Assembly: GCF_009720865.1 (NCBI RefSeq)
Contig: NZ_WNLA01000017.1
Span: 95,602 to 159,601, forward strand
Length of the DNA: 64,000 nucleotides
Source of the DNA: Pseudoduganella ginsengisoli
GTDB taxonomy: Bacteria; Pseudomonadota; Gammaproteobacteria; Burkholderiales; Burkholderiaceae_D
Direction: 5' to 3'
Below the pieces are notes generated by a model. It worked only from the letters and a program-made list of their open reading frames with translations, ran no database searches and had not been told where the DNA came from. Shown one piece after another: positions 43,120 through 52,226 of the stretch; within the stretch, counting starts at the first letter, position 1; each line of letters opens with the position of its first letter. Both the position numbers and the translations under genes were made by a program.

Positions 43120-43554
43120 ATGGCAGTAGTGCATAAGTCGGTTATTCTTGGCTTTTCAGCCGAACAAATGTTCGAACTGGTGGCCAAGGTCGAAGATTAT
43201 CCCAAATTTCTGCCATGGTGTGGCGGCGTCGAAGTGCGTGACCGTAGCGAACATGGTGTCGTTGCCAGCGTAGCGATCCATTACCACGGCATTCACCAAA
43301 GTTTTACCACGTCCAATGCCAATACCCGGCCGACCAGTATCCGCATGACCTTGGTCGATGGCCCGTTCAAGACGCTTGATGGCACGTGGACCTTTAAACC
43401 GCTGCGGGAAGATGCGTGCAAAGTGGAATTGGATTTGCACTATGAATTTTCCAGCCGTATCCTGGAACAGGTGATCGGGCCGGTGTTCAGCATGATTGCC
43501 AACAGTTTTGTGGATTCCTTCTGCAAACGGGCGGAGACAGTGTATGGCAAGTGA
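43120..43554 (+). CDS. ratA: RatA/Coq10-type START-domain protein
   Basis: A single START/polyketide-cyclase fold of 144 residues, with the family layout SVILGFSAEQMFELVAKVEDYPKFLPWCGGVEV. HYHGIHQSFTTSN follows, and the C-terminal helix is SSRILEQVIGPVFSMIANSFVDSFCKRAETVYG. E. coli RatA was described as inhibiting 70S assembly, and eukaryotic and some bacterial members bind ubiquinone; the real role here is open. It is divergent from smpB and its end overlaps the rnfH start by 11 bases. Confidence 0.88.
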   Translation: MAVVHKSVILGFSAEQMFELVAKVEDYPKFLPWCGGVEVRDRSEHGVVASVAIHYHGIHQSFTTSNANTRPTSIRMTLVDGPFKTLDGTWTFKPLREDACKVELDLHYEFSSRILEQVIGPVFSMIANSFVDSFCKRAETVYGK

Positions 43555-43846
43555 TGCAGCGAATGCGCAAATCAATGTGTCCGTGTGCTATGCGACGGAC
43601 ACTGTGGAATTCCTGCGCGAACTGCGGCTGGACGCGGGCGCGACGATTGCCGATGCTTTGAGAGTGTCCGGCCTTGCATATGAAGTGCCGGGGATCGATT
43701 TGTCCGCAATGGCGGTGGGCATTTATGGCAAGAAGAAGACCATGGACACCGTGCTACGCGAACATGACCGCGTGGAAGTGTACCGCGGCCTGATTGCCGA
43801 TCCGAAAAATGCACGGCGCAGGAAGCCTGCCCCAAAAGCGGACTGA
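43544..43846 (+). CDS. RnfH family (ubiquitin-like) protein
   Basis: A 100-residue protein of the RnfH/RatB beta-grasp family: INVSVCYATDTVEFLRELRLDAGATIADALRVSG at the start, VGIYGKKKTMDTVLREHDRVEVYRGLIADPKNARRRK near the end. The function is not settled. I chose ATG 43544, which gives the known N-terminus; it overlaps the end of ratA, and the smpB|ratA-rnfH arrangement is conserved in Proteobacteria. Confidence 0.9.
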   Translation: MASDAANAQINVSVCYATDTVEFLRELRLDAGATIADALRVSGLAYEVPGIDLSAMAVGIYGKKKTMDTVLREHDRVEVYRGLIADPKNARRRKPAPKAD

Positions 43847-43873
43847 TCCCGCGCTGTGCCGCCTGTGGCGGAC

Positions 43874-44923
43874 TCAGAACCGGTGGCGCAGCCCCACCGC
43901 CACTTGCCGGTTACCCGTGCCCGGTTCTTCACTGTTGCCGGCGGTATAGCCTGCACCGTGACGGTTATGTATCAGCACATGCGCCGCGTATACGTCGGTC
44001 CGCTTTGAAAATGCATACGCCGCGTACAGCGCCGTCTGCAACGCATCCTGGTTCAGCCGCGTGCGGTCATCCTTGTGCACGACAGTGGCGATATACGTCC
44101 ACGATCCACGCGGCACGGATATGCCCAGCAGCGCGTCGTTGCTGGCGCTGGACGCCACCGGCGCCACGCCGCCAAACGGCGCGCCTGCGCTGTTTAATGG
44201 CGACGAGTTCGGCCCGCGGTTGACACCCAGCCCCCCATACAGTTTCACGGCCTGCAAGTCATAGTTAGCCCCCAGCAGCCAGTTGCGTGCCGCTGGCGCA
44301 TCCGGCGCCGTGGCGGTCACGTTGCTGCGGTTGTGCAGCGCCAGCCGAACATTGAACCGCCCATTGCTGTAGCCGGCCGAACCGCCAAACTGGCGTCCGA
44401 TTTCACTGTTGCCCGCCGCTTCGCCCGCCACCACCATGGCGTCGGCGCTGAAGCCATGCCAGTCCGCGCTGCGGAACAGGATGGAATTGCCGGCCCGGAA
44501 GCCTGCAGGCGGCATCAGGTTGTTGGAACGGCCGACGCCATTGCGCAGGGGATCAATGACAGTATTTAACGTGGTGAACAGCGGCGTATCCTGCAACCCT
44601 ACGCTGACGGCGCCCAGCCTGCCGCGCAAGCCGGCTATGCTGGTGCGGCCGAACAGCGTGCCATTTTGCGTGGGAATGCCGGTATCGGCATGGATGCCGC
44701 CTTCGACGGCAAAGAACGCCGACATGCCATCGCCCAGGTCTTCACTGCCTTTGAAACCCCAGCGGCTTTGCGTCGCCATGCCGCTGGTCACGCGGGTCGA
44801 AACGCCGTTGATGCCGCCACGGTCCTGGGAAATGCCGACATCCATGACGCCATAAAAGGTAACGTCGGACGCGGCGCTGCTGCCGGCCGCGCACAGGGCG
44901 GCCAGCGCGAATATGCGCTTCAT
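43874..44923 (-). CDS. Gram-negative porin (Omp_4 type)
   Basis: A trimeric outer-membrane diffusion channel of 349 residues, of the porin_4 family common in Burkholderiales. A signal peptide precedes DVTFYGVMDVGISQDRGG, the first strand. MATQSRWGFKGSEDLGDGMSAFFAVEGG is the family's second block, and the chain ends in RQVAVGLRHRF with the terminal Phe that targets BamA. It lies 59 bases from the end of the transporter gene on the same strand, so it may serve uptake of the same substrate. Confidence 0.9.
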   Translation of the reverse strand: MKRIFALAALCAAGSSAASDVTFYGVMDVGISQDRGGINGVSTRVTSGMATQSRWGFKGSEDLGDGMSAFFAVEGGIHADTGIPTQNGTLFGRTSIAGLRGRLGAVSVGLQDTPLFTTLNTVIDPLRNGVGRSNNLMPPAGFRAGNSILFRSADWHGFSADAMVVAGEAAGNSEIGRQFGGSAGYSNGRFNVRLALHNRSNVTATAPDAPAARNWLLGANYDLQAVKLYGGLGVNRGPNSSPLNSAGAPFGGVAPVASSASNDALLGISVPRGSWTYIATVVHKDDRTRLNQDALQTALYAAYAFSKRTDVYAAHVLIHNRHGAGYTAGNSEEPGTGNRQVAVGLRHRF

Positions 44924-44982
44924 GATTGGTCTCCGGAAGATCAGATGCGGCGGGCGTGCCAGCCCGGCCGCGAAGGAATGGA

Positions 44983-46299
44983 TTACTGGGCGGTGGCAGG
45001 CAAGGCGCTGGCCGGTTCCGGGTCGGGAATCGGTTCGATTTTTCCCAGCACGAACACGAACGACACGATGCCGATGATCAGCAGCACGCCCGCAACGAGG
45101 AAGGCATTGGCAAACGAATTGGTGGCGCCCACGATCACACCGGTGACGATAGGCGCGGCGGCGCCCATCAAATTATTGGCAAAATTCATGATGCCGCCGA
45201 TGGTGCCGGCGCCGCCTTTTGGCGCAATCAGCGAAGGCAGCGACCAGCCGACCGGTGCGGCCGCCGCCAGCCCGCCCAGCGCAATGGAAATCCAGAAGAT
45301 GGCCCACGCCGGATCCCGGGTTTGCGTGGCGCCGAATACGGCCAGGCCAAACAGCATGCCCGTCACCAGGACGCCTTTGCGCACCGCCGATTCATCCTTG
45401 CCCTTGGCGATCAAATGGTCGATCAGCCAGCCGCCGACAAATAAATCCGTTACGGTTGCCACCATCCATGGAATGGCCGCAAAGCCGGCCGACTTCAAAA
45501 TGCTCATGTTCATGGTTTGCACCAGGTAGCCGGGCAGCCACGTGAGGAACAGGTAAAACGTATAGCCGTAGGCCGCGAAGCCGATGGTCAAGCCCCAGAT
45601 TTTCGTCTTGGTCAGCAGGTAGCCCAGCATGTTCAGCGCGCCGGCATCCGATGGTCCCTCGGGCGCCGCACCGCCTTGCTGGATATAGCGCAGTTCTTCC
45701 TTGCTGAGTTTTTTGTCGGCGCTAGGGTCGCGGTAAAACACATAGAACGCAATGAAGTATGCAAAGCTGAGGACGGCAGACAAGGCGAAGCCATAGCGCC
45801 AGCCGGAATGCACGATGGTGAGCGCCACCAGCGGCACGCCAATCACATTGGAAAACTTGGCAGCCGCGTCAAAGATGGCTGTCGCCGTGCCGCGTTCCTT
45901 GCGGGGGAACCAGTAGCCGGTGGCTTTCGAGCTGACGGGGAAGGCCGGCGCTTCGGCAATGCCCAGCAGGATACGGGCGGCAAAGATGCCGGCAAAGCCG
46001 CTCGACAGGGCCGTGATGGTGGACGCCAGGCCCCACAGGAACGCGCCCCAGCGTCCCACCGTGGTCGGGCCGAAGCGGTCCAGTACCATGCCGACCGGGA
46101 TTTGCAGCAGCGAGTAGGACCAGGCAAAAGCGGAAAACAGGATGCCCATGTCAACCGGCGACAAGTTGAATGCCTCTTGGATTTGCGGCGCGGCGACAGA
46201 CAAGCCGATGCGGTCGATGTAATTGATCAGTACGCCAATGCCGAGCAAAGCGCCGATGCCCCAGCGCCGTTTTGGAATGTGTTTGGTGTTGTTATGCAT
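44983..46299 (-). CDS. MFS transporter, anion:cation symporter family (probable gluconate/sugar-acid permease)
   Basis: A 12-helix major-facilitator protein of 438 residues. The first helix (RRWGIGALLGIGVLINYIDRIGLSVAAPQI) and the GMVLDRFGPTTVGRWGAFLWGL loop are typical of the ACS group, including ExuT, GarP and GudP-type hexuronate and glucarate transporters. The ATG at 46299 has GGAGA upstream; a longer frame from 46422 runs over the gluconokinase gene and is rejected. Because it sits between gluconokinase and a porin, gluconate or a related sugar acid is the likely substrate. Family is sure, substrate inferred. Confidence 0.85.
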   Translation of the reverse strand: MHNNTKHIPKRRWGIGALLGIGVLINYIDRIGLSVAAPQIQEAFNLSPVDMGILFSAFAWSYSLLQIPVGMVLDRFGPTTVGRWGAFLWGLASTITALSSGFAGIFAARILLGIAEAPAFPVSSKATGYWFPRKERGTATAIFDAAAKFSNVIGVPLVALTIVHSGWRYGFALSAVLSFAYFIAFYVFYRDPSADKKLSKEELRYIQQGGAAPEGPSDAGALNMLGYLLTKTKIWGLTIGFAAYGYTFYLFLTWLPGYLVQTMNMSILKSAGFAAIPWMVATVTDLFVGGWLIDHLIAKGKDESAVRKGVLVTGMLFGLAVFGATQTRDPAWAIFWISIALGGLAAAAPVGWSLPSLIAPKGGAGTIGGIMNFANNLMGAAAPIVTGVIVGATNSFANAFLVAGVLLIIGIVSFVFVLGKIEPIPDPEPASALPATAQ

Positions 46300-46330
46300 G
46301 TGTGTCTCCGGGAAGAAGTGGATGCCGGCG

Positions 46331-46915
46331 CTATGCGGCGTTGGACGTTGCTGGCGGCTGTGGACGCGCTGTGGCCATCGGCGCTGCACTTGCCTGGGGC
46401 GCCGCGGCATTCGCGTGCACAATGGCGTCGGCCAATTCCTGTGGCGTGGCTGTGATGTCCAGGGTCACGCCAGCCTCATTGGATTGCAGTGGTTCCAGCG
46501 CCTGCAGCTGGCTGTCCAGCAGGGCAGGGGGCATGTAGTGGTCTTTGCGCGCGGCCAGGCGTTGCGCAATGACGCCGCGTTCGCCGTGCAAGTGGGCAAA
46601 GCGCAGCGCAGGATCGCCTTCGCGCAGCACGTCGCGGTAGCGCCGCTTCAGCGCGGAGCAGGAAACCACCAGGCCGGCGCCGGTTTCCCGCGCCATGGCA
46701 ATTTCCTCGCGCAGACGTTGCAGCCACGCCGCGCGGTCCGTGTCGTCGAGGGGAATGCCGGACGCCATTTTCGCGACGTTGGCAGGCGAATGGTAATCGT
46801 CGCCTTCAATGAAAGCGGCGCCGAGGGCTTGCGCCACCCGGTGTCCCACTTCACTTTTGCCACTGCCGCACACGCCCATCACGACCCATCGGCTTGATTG
46901 TTTTATGTGGTTCAT
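46331..46915 (-). CDS. gntK: Gluconokinase
   Basis: Phosphorylates D-gluconate to 6-phosphogluconate, feeding the Entner-Doudoroff or pentose phosphate pathway. The 194-residue kinase has the P-loop VVMGVCGSGKSEVGHRVA near residue 12, the FIEGDDYHSPANVAKMASGIPLDDTDRAAWL substrate region and SCSALKRRYRDVLR. The Ala/Pro-rich C-terminus past residue 170 is an extension. It is followed 31 bases later by the MFS transporter, and a LacI-type operator lies just upstream. Confidence 0.93.
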   Translation of the reverse strand: MNHIKQSSRWVVMGVCGSGKSEVGHRVAQALGAAFIEGDDYHSPANVAKMASGIPLDDTDRAAWLQRLREEIAMARETGAGLVVSCSALKRRYRDVLREGDPALRFAHLHGERGVIAQRLAARKDHYMPPALLDSQLQALEPLQSNEAGVTLDITATPQELADAIVHANAAAPQASAAPMATARPQPPATSNAA

Positions 46916-46945
46916 TTCGGTCGGGTTATAAGGTTGTCATCAAAA

Positions 46946-46959
46946 TGATAGCGCTATCA
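46946..46959. promoter_or_regulatory. Perfect 14-base palindrome, likely LacI-family operator
   Basis: TGATAGCGCTATCA is perfectly symmetric with a central CG, the design expected of LacI-family operators. It lies 31 bases upstream of the gntK start, in the gap between gntK and the upstream regulator gene. The regulator encoded at 47131-48159 is the obvious candidate to bind it. Confidence 0.65.
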
Positions 46960-47130
46960 GTGATGCGCAGTTTGGTTCAACATGAACCGATGGTCAAGGA
47001 AAATCTTATGCCGCACTGCAGCATGCATGAGGATTTTGCATAGGTTGCCTGCGCCTGGCGCGTGCCTGCGGAGCGCGGGATGGCGGCCCCGGGGCGAAGG
47101 ACCCCGGAGGCATTCATGCGTCGTGTCTGG

Positions 47131-48159
47131 TTAAGCGCTTTCGCGCGCCATCACAGTGAAACCGAGGTCCACGTGCTGGTGTTTTGGCTGTTCGCCCTTG
47201 ATCAGCGCTTGCAGCAGGGTTGCCGCTTCAAAGCCGATTTTGTAGCGGGGCGTGGCGATCGTTGTGCATGACGGGTGCATCAGCGCCGATGCGGGTAAAT
47301 CATTGAAGCCGCAAATCGCCAGTTGCTGCGGCACGGCAATGCCGCGCCGCTGGCATTGGAAAATCGCGCCGTGCGCCAGGTCGTCGTTGCAGCAGAAAAT
47401 CGCGTCGAGCCCGGGCATGCTGGCGTGCATGCGTTCGACCAGTTCGGCCCCCAGTGCAATGGTGGACGGGTCCGGCACCATCATTTCCAGCATGGGATCC
47501 AGTTTGCCCGCTTCGGCCATCGCCATGCGGTAGCCTTCCTGGCGCTTGATGGTCCGTTCATCGAGCTGCGCCCCCATGAAGCCGATGCGTTTATATCCCT
47601 TTTCCAGCAGATAGCGCGTCATCTGGTAGCCGGCCTGGATTTGCGAAAAGCCCACGGAAACCCGGTCCGGGTCGGTGGAAATATCCATCATCGACACCAC
47701 CGGCACGCGCGACGTGGCCAGCATTTTTTCCACGCCCTTGCTGTGCGATAGTCCCGACAGCAAAATCCCGTCCGGATTCGACTGCATATACACATTCAAC
47801 AGCTTTTCTTCTTCGGCATCCGAATAGCGCGTGTTACCAATCAGGATCTGGTAGCCATATGGATCCAGCGCATCCTGTATCCCTGCCAGCACGGCAGTAA
47901 ACACGGCATTCGACAGCGACGGCACCAGCACCACGATCACATTCGATTTCGACGACGCCAGCGCCCGCGCGGCGCGGTTTGGCACGTAACCCAATTCTTC
48001 GACAGCCTTTTCCACCCGTTCGCGCAGCAGCGACGACACGAGTTCCGGCTGGCTGATGGCGCGCGACGCCGTCATGGTCGCCACGCCGGCATGTGCGGCC
48101 ACCGCCGCCAGGGTTACACGGCCGCTGGCGCGGCTCTTGCCATTAGTTGTTCTGCTCAT
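47131..48159 (-). CDS. LacI-family repressor, probably of gluconate use
   Basis: A 342-residue LacI/GalR regulator. The N-terminal helix-turn-helix is VTLAAVAAHAGVATMTASRAISQPELVS with the hinge LGYVPNRAARALASSKS. The periplasmic-binding-protein-like ligand domain follows, with VIVVLVPSLSNAVFTAVLAGIQDAL and ending in TIATPRYKIGFEAATLL. The ATG at 48159 is used because it starts the HTH region; the frame opens upstream at 48264. The genes downstream on the same strand are gluconokinase, the MFS transporter and a porin, so it is a GntR-like gluconate repressor by context. Confidence 0.9.
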   Translation of the reverse strand: MSRTTNGKSRASGRVTLAAVAAHAGVATMTASRAISQPELVSSLLRERVEKAVEELGYVPNRAARALASSKSNVIVVLVPSLSNAVFTAVLAGIQDALDPYGYQILIGNTRYSDAEEEKLLNVYMQSNPDGILLSGLSHSKGVEKMLATSRVPVVSMMDISTDPDRVSVGFSQIQAGYQMTRYLLEKGYKRIGFMGAQLDERTIKRQEGYRMAMAEAGKLDPMLEMMVPDPSTIALGAELVERMHASMPGLDAIFCCNDDLAHGAIFQCQRRGIAVPQQLAICGFNDLPASALMHPSCTTIATPRYKIGFEAATLLQALIKGEQPKHQHVDLGFTVMARESA

Positions 48160-48202
48160 TGATTGTGGTTCTGTTCTTGTCTCGGAATCCCGCAGTGTAC
48201 GG

Positions 48203-48739
48203 TCAGCGCGCACATCCTGCCAGGATTGCCTTGTTTTGTTTGCTGCGTTCCGCGCGCTGGGCATCCGTCAAATAGCTGCGTTGCCCTTCCTTATCAAACG
48301 TGCTCATGCGCATTCCCGAGTCCAGCGCGGCCTGGTCGCTGCGTGCACTTTCACAGTTCGCCGCCTGGGCGGACTTTTGCGCTGCTTCCTGCGCAGCTTT
48401 CTCGCTGGCCGATGCCGCTTCAGCCTGGCGTTTTTTGAAGTCCGCATTGCGTTCCGCCAGCGTTGGCGGGCGCTTCGCCCTATCATCGGCTGCAGCTTTG
48501 TCACTGTCCGCAGCCGGCGCCGCGGTGCTATCCGCGGCAGGGGCGGGCGCAATTGGCGCATTGCGCGGCGCCCGCAAGATGCGGTTCGGCGGCACGGACG
48601 GCGGCGGCGGCTGGTCCGACAGCTGTTTCATCCCCTTGTCATCGATCCAGATGTAAGGCGACTGTGCATGCGCGGCCGGCGCTGTCAACGCTGCCGCCAG
48701 CAGCGCGCCGGCCAGCAGGTGGAATTGTGAATGTTTCAT
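48203..48739 (-). CDS. DUF4124 domain-containing exported protein
   Basis: A 178-residue protein with a signal peptide cut near AHAQ. The mature N-terminus SPYIWIDDKGMKQLSDQPPPPSVPPNRIL is the DUF4124 module, a small beta-hairpin thought to bind cell-wall or other ligands. An Ala/Pro-rich linker precedes a coiled-coil-prone helix rich in Ala, Lys and Glu (RNADFKKRQAEAASASEKAAQEA). The final CESARSDQAALDSG...GQRSYLTDAQRAERSKQNKAILAGC segment has two Cys that could pair. Role unknown; it is divergent from guaB. Confidence 0.82.
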   Translation of the reverse strand: MKHSQFHLLAGALLAAALTAPAAHAQSPYIWIDDKGMKQLSDQPPPPSVPPNRILRAPRNAPIAPAPAADSTAAPAADSDKAAADDRAKRPPTLAERNADFKKRQAEAASASEKAAQEAAQKSAQAANCESARSDQAALDSGMRMSTFDKEGQRSYLTDAQRAERSKQNKAILAGCAR

Positions 48740-48844
48740 CGTGGCAACCCTTTGTCGGACAGGCAGATTCTCCATGAATCACCTTTGAAGTCAATCTCCA
48801 TCACGGAATTTCCACGGGGTAAAGACGAAATGGCTGATTTTCTG

Positions 48845-48850
48845 TATAAT
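48845..48850 (+). promoter_or_regulatory. Probable -10 box of the guaB promoter
   Basis: A perfect TATAAT lies 27 bases upstream of the guaB ATG, with TG directly before it. No convincing -35 sits at normal spacing, so it may work as an extended -10 type promoter or need an activator. Confidence 0.5.
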
Positions 48851-48876
48851 CTACTTTTGCGCCAATAGGAAATACT

Positions 48877-50337
48877 ATGCGTTTACTCCAAAAAGCACTC
48901 ACCTTCGATGACGTGCTGCTCGTTCCAGCGTATTCCAACATCCTCCCTGCGGATACGTCCCTCAAGACTCGCCTGACCCGTAACATCACCCTGAATATTC
49001 CGCTGCTGTCCGCTGCCATGGACACCGTGACGGAAGCCCGCCTGGCCATCGCCATGGCGCAGGAAGGCGGCATCGGTATCATCCACAAGAACCTGAAGCC
49101 GAAAGACCAGGCCCGCGAAGTGGCCCGCGTCAAGCGTTTCGAAGCAGGTGTGCTGCGTGATCCGATCACGATTCCGCCGGATATGAAAATCCGCGAAGTC
49201 ATCAAGCTGACGGAGCAGTATGGCATTTCCGGCTTCCCGGTGGTAGAGGGTAAACAAGTAGTTGGTATTATCACCAACCGCGATTTGCGCTTCGAACAAG
49301 AGCTGGACGCGGAAGTGCGCGCGAAAATGACGCCGCGCGACAAGCTGGTGTACGTGAAGGAAGACGCGGACACCAACGAAGCCAAGCGCCTGATGAACAA
49401 GCACCGCCTGGAGCGCGTGCTGGTGGTGGACGATAACTTCGAACTGCGCGGCCTGATCACGGTAAAAGACATCCAGAAGTCGACCGAGCACCCGAATGCG
49501 TCGAAAGACAAGCACGGCAAACTGCTGGTGGGTGCGGCGGTCGGCGTGGGCGCCAAGGATGAAGAGCGGATCGAACTGCTGGTCGCGGCCGGTGTGGACG
49601 TGCTGGTGGTTGACACCGCCCACGGCCATTCGCAAGGCATTCTGGACCGCGTGAAGTGGATCAAGGAACGCTTCCCGCAAGTGGACGTCATCGGCGGCAA
49701 TATCGCTACCGCTGCCGCCGCCAAAGCGCTGGTGGAGTACGGCGCGGACGCGGTGAAAGTCGGTATCGGTCCTGGCTCGATTTGCACCACCCGTATCGTG
49801 GCAGGCGTGGGTGTTCCGCAGATCACCGCGATCTCCAATGTGGCGCAAGCACTGGAAGGCACGGGCGTGCCATGTATCGCTGACGGCGGCATCCGCTTCT
49901 CGGGCGACATCGCCAAGGCGCTGGCAGCCGGCGCCTCGACCGTCATGATGGGCTCCATGTTTGCCGGTACCGAAGAAGCGCCAGGCGAAGTGATCCTGTA
50001 TCAGGGCCGTTCGTACAAATCGTACCGTGGCATGGGTTCGCTGGGTGCGATGTCCGATGGTTCGGCAGACCGCTACTTCCAGGACGCGACCATGAAGCAA
50101 GACAAGTTCGTGCCGGAAGGTATTGAAGGCCGTGTGGCTTACAAGGGCTCCGTGCTGGCGATCCTGTTCCAGCTGGTCGGCGGCGTGCGCCAGTCCATGG
50201 GCTACTGCGGCTGCGCCACCATCGACGAACTGCGCGAAAAAGCGGAATTCGTTGAAATCACGTCGGCCGGCATGCGCGAATCGCACGTGCACGATGTGCA
50301 AATCACCAAGGAAGCGCCGAACTACCGTTCGGAATAA
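48877..50337 (+). CDS. guaB: IMP dehydrogenase
   Basis: The NAD-dependent, rate-limiting step of guanine nucleotide synthesis (IMP to XMP). The 486-residue protein has a TIM barrel interrupted by two CBS domains (about 95-205). The catalytic Cys lies in GPGSICTTRIVAGVG; DTAHGHSQGI and MGSMFAGTEEAPGE are the NAD and substrate loops. The C-terminal flap contains YRGMGSLGAM. AGGAAA lies upstream of the ATG. guaA follows 98 bases downstream after a terminator-like hairpin. Confidence 0.97.
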   Translation: MRLLQKALTFDDVLLVPAYSNILPADTSLKTRLTRNITLNIPLLSAAMDTVTEARLAIAMAQEGGIGIIHKNLKPKDQAREVARVKRFEAGVLRDPITIPPDMKIREVIKLTEQYGISGFPVVEGKQVVGIITNRDLRFEQELDAEVRAKMTPRDKLVYVKEDADTNEAKRLMNKHRLERVLVVDDNFELRGLITVKDIQKSTEHPNASKDKHGKLLVGAAVGVGAKDEERIELLVAAGVDVLVVDTAHGHSQGILDRVKWIKERFPQVDVIGGNIATAAAAKALVEYGADAVKVGIGPGSICTTRIVAGVGVPQITAISNVAQALEGTGVPCIADGGIRFSGDIAKALAAGASTVMMGSMFAGTEEAPGEVILYQGRSYKSYRGMGSLGAMSDGSADRYFQDATMKQDKFVPEGIEGRVAYKGSVLAILFQLVGGVRQSMGYCGCATIDELREKAEFVEITSAGMRESHVHDVQITKEAPNYRSE

Positions 50338-50345
50338 GCTCCATA

Positions 50346-50383
50346 AACGCCGGCACCTGCGCAACGCGGTGCCGGCGTTGTTT
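50346..50383 (+). terminator. Terminator hairpin after guaB
   Basis: A perfect 12-base stem AACGCCGGCACC / GGTGCCGGCGTT with a ten-base loop and a short T-containing tail. Because guaA is just beyond, it may act as an attenuator instead of a full stop. It shares the GGTGCCGGC core with the dispersed-type palindrome but is longer. Confidence 0.75.
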
Positions 50384-50435
50384 CACCGAATGTGCGTCAT
50401 TCTGTACCCCATTTCCCTAGCTTTTACCCACATCC

Positions 50436-52046
50436 ATGCACTCTAAAATCCTCATCCTCGATTTCGGTTCCCAGGTCACCCAGCTGATCGCCCGCCGCGT
50501 GCGCGATTCCGGCGTGTTCTCCGAAGTTTATCCGTACGATATCGGCGACGACTTCGTGCGCAACTATGGCGCTTCCGGCGTGATCCTGTCGGGCAGCCAT
50601 AACTCCACCCTGGAAGGTGATTCGCCACGCGCGCCGCAAGCCGTGTTCGAACTGGGTGTGCCGGTGCTGGGCATTTGCTACGGCATGCAAACCATGGCGG
50701 CCCAACTGGGCGGCAAAGTGGAAAACGGCCTGGTACGTGAATTCGGCTACGCGGAAGTGCGCGCCCGCAACCACACCAAACTGCTGGATGGCATCGCCGA
50801 CTTCGTCACTGACGAAGGCCACGGCATGCTGAAAGTATGGATGAGCCACGGCGACAAAGTGCTGGAAATGCCGCCAGGCTTCAAGCTGATGGGCAACACG
50901 GACAGCTGCCCGATCGCGGCCATGGCCGATGAAGACCGCAAGTTCTACGCTGTGCAATTCCACCCGGAAGTCACGCATACGGTGCAGGGTAAAGCCATCC
51001 TGGGCCGCTTCGTGCACGAAATCTGCGGCATCAAGGCTGACTGGAACATGCCGGACTACATTACCGAAGCCGTGGAAAAAATCCGCGCCCAAGTGGGCAA
51101 CGATGAAGTCATCCTGGGCCTGTCGGGCGGTGTGGATTCGTCCGTGGCTGCCGCGCTGATCCACCGCGCCATTGGCGACCAGCTGACTTGCGTGTTTGTC
51201 GATCACGGCCTGCTGCGCCTGAACGAAGGCAAGATGGTGATGGACATGTTCGCCAAGAACCTGGGCGTCAAAGTCATCCGCGTCGATGCGACGGACCAGT
51301 TCATGGGCCAGCTGGCCGGCGTGACGGATCCGGAACAGAAGCGCAAGATCATCGGCCGCGAATTCGTTGAAGTGTTCAATGCGGAATCGGCCAAGCTGGT
51401 CAATGCAAAATGGCTGGCGCAGGGCACGATCTACCCGGACGTGATCGAGTCCGCCGGTAAGGGCAAGAAAGGCCAGACAATTAAGTCGCACCACAACGTG
51501 GGCGGCCTGCCGGAAACCATGAAGCTGCAATTGCTGGAGCCACTGCGCGAACTGTTCAAGGATGAAGTGCGCAAGCTGGGTGTGGCGCTGGGCCTGCCGC
51601 ATGACATGGTGTACCGCCATCCATTCCCAGGCCCTGGCCTGGGCGTGCGTATCCTGGGCGAAGTGAAGAAAGAATATGCGGACTTGCTGCGCCAGGCCGA
51701 TGCGATCTTCATTGAAGAATTGCGTAATACGCCTTATGAGGCCACCGTGGTGCCGGGCTTTGACCAGGATGCCGTGCCGCAGAACTGGTATGAAGCGACG
51801 TCGCAGGCGTTTGCCGTGTTCCTGCCGGTAAAATCCGTGGGCGTGATGGGCGATGGCCGCACGTATGACTACGTGGTGGCGCTGCGCGCGGTACAGACGC
51901 AGGACTTCATGACGGCGCATTGGGCGCATTTGCCGCATGCGTTGCTGGGCAAGGTGTCGAACCGCATTATCAATGAAGTGCGTGGGCTGAACCGTGTGGT
52001 GTACGATATTTCGGGTAAGCCGCCTGCGACCATTGAATGGGAATGA
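50436..52046 (+). CDS. guaA: GMP synthase (glutamine-hydrolysing)
   Basis: Converts XMP to GMP with glutamine and ATP. The 536-residue protein begins with a class I glutamine amidotransferase (Cys in GICYGMQTMA, His and Glu in FHPEVTHT), followed by an ATP-pyrophosphatase domain (GLSGGVDSSVAAALIHRA) and the dimerisation domain ending in PPATIEWE. It is the direct partner of guaB in the same pathway. Length is within the usual range, with no frameshift. Confidence 0.97.
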   Translation: MHSKILILDFGSQVTQLIARRVRDSGVFSEVYPYDIGDDFVRNYGASGVILSGSHNSTLEGDSPRAPQAVFELGVPVLGICYGMQTMAAQLGGKVENGLVREFGYAEVRARNHTKLLDGIADFVTDEGHGMLKVWMSHGDKVLEMPPGFKLMGNTDSCPIAAMADEDRKFYAVQFHPEVTHTVQGKAILGRFVHEICGIKADWNMPDYITEAVEKIRAQVGNDEVILGLSGGVDSSVAAALIHRAIGDQLTCVFVDHGLLRLNEGKMVMDMFAKNLGVKVIRVDATDQFMGQLAGVTDPEQKRKIIGREFVEVFNAESAKLVNAKWLAQGTIYPDVIESAGKGKKGQTIKSHHNVGGLPETMKLQLLEPLRELFKDEVRKLGVALGLPHDMVYRHPFPGPGLGVRILGEVKKEYADLLRQADAIFIEELRNTPYEATVVPGFDQDAVPQNWYEATSQAFAVFLPVKSVGVMGDGRTYDYVVALRAVQTQDFMTAHWAHLPHALLGKVSNRIINEVRGLNRVVYDISGKPPATIEWE

Positions 52047-52087
52047 TGAGCTCGCTTTAAGTCGCTGATGTAAAACGGTAAATCAAG

Positions 52088-52126
52088 GCCGTTGATGATT
52101 CGGATTGGATCATCAGCGGCTTTTTG
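52088..52126 (+). terminator. Rho-independent terminator after guaA
   Basis: A 12-base stem GCCGTTGATGAT / ATCATCAGCGGC with one G-T wobble, a nine-base loop and five T residues. Confidence 0.85.
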
Positions 52127-52226
52127 GCTTTATAGGTGCATTCTGGGTCGCCTTACGGCCCAATCCCATGAATAGCAGTCTCCAAGAATAATCTGAAATA
52201 CTGTATAAACAGTTTGGGGAAAATAG

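Noticed and set aside
46300..46422. Longer N-terminus of the MFS transporter
   Set aside because: It would overlap gluconokinase; GGAGA before the ATG at 46299 and the normal first-helix position support the shorter form.
47088..47106. CCGGGG...CCCCGG hairpin between gntK and the LacI-family gene
   Set aside because: Only a six-base stem with no U-tract; too weak to call a terminator for the regulator gene.
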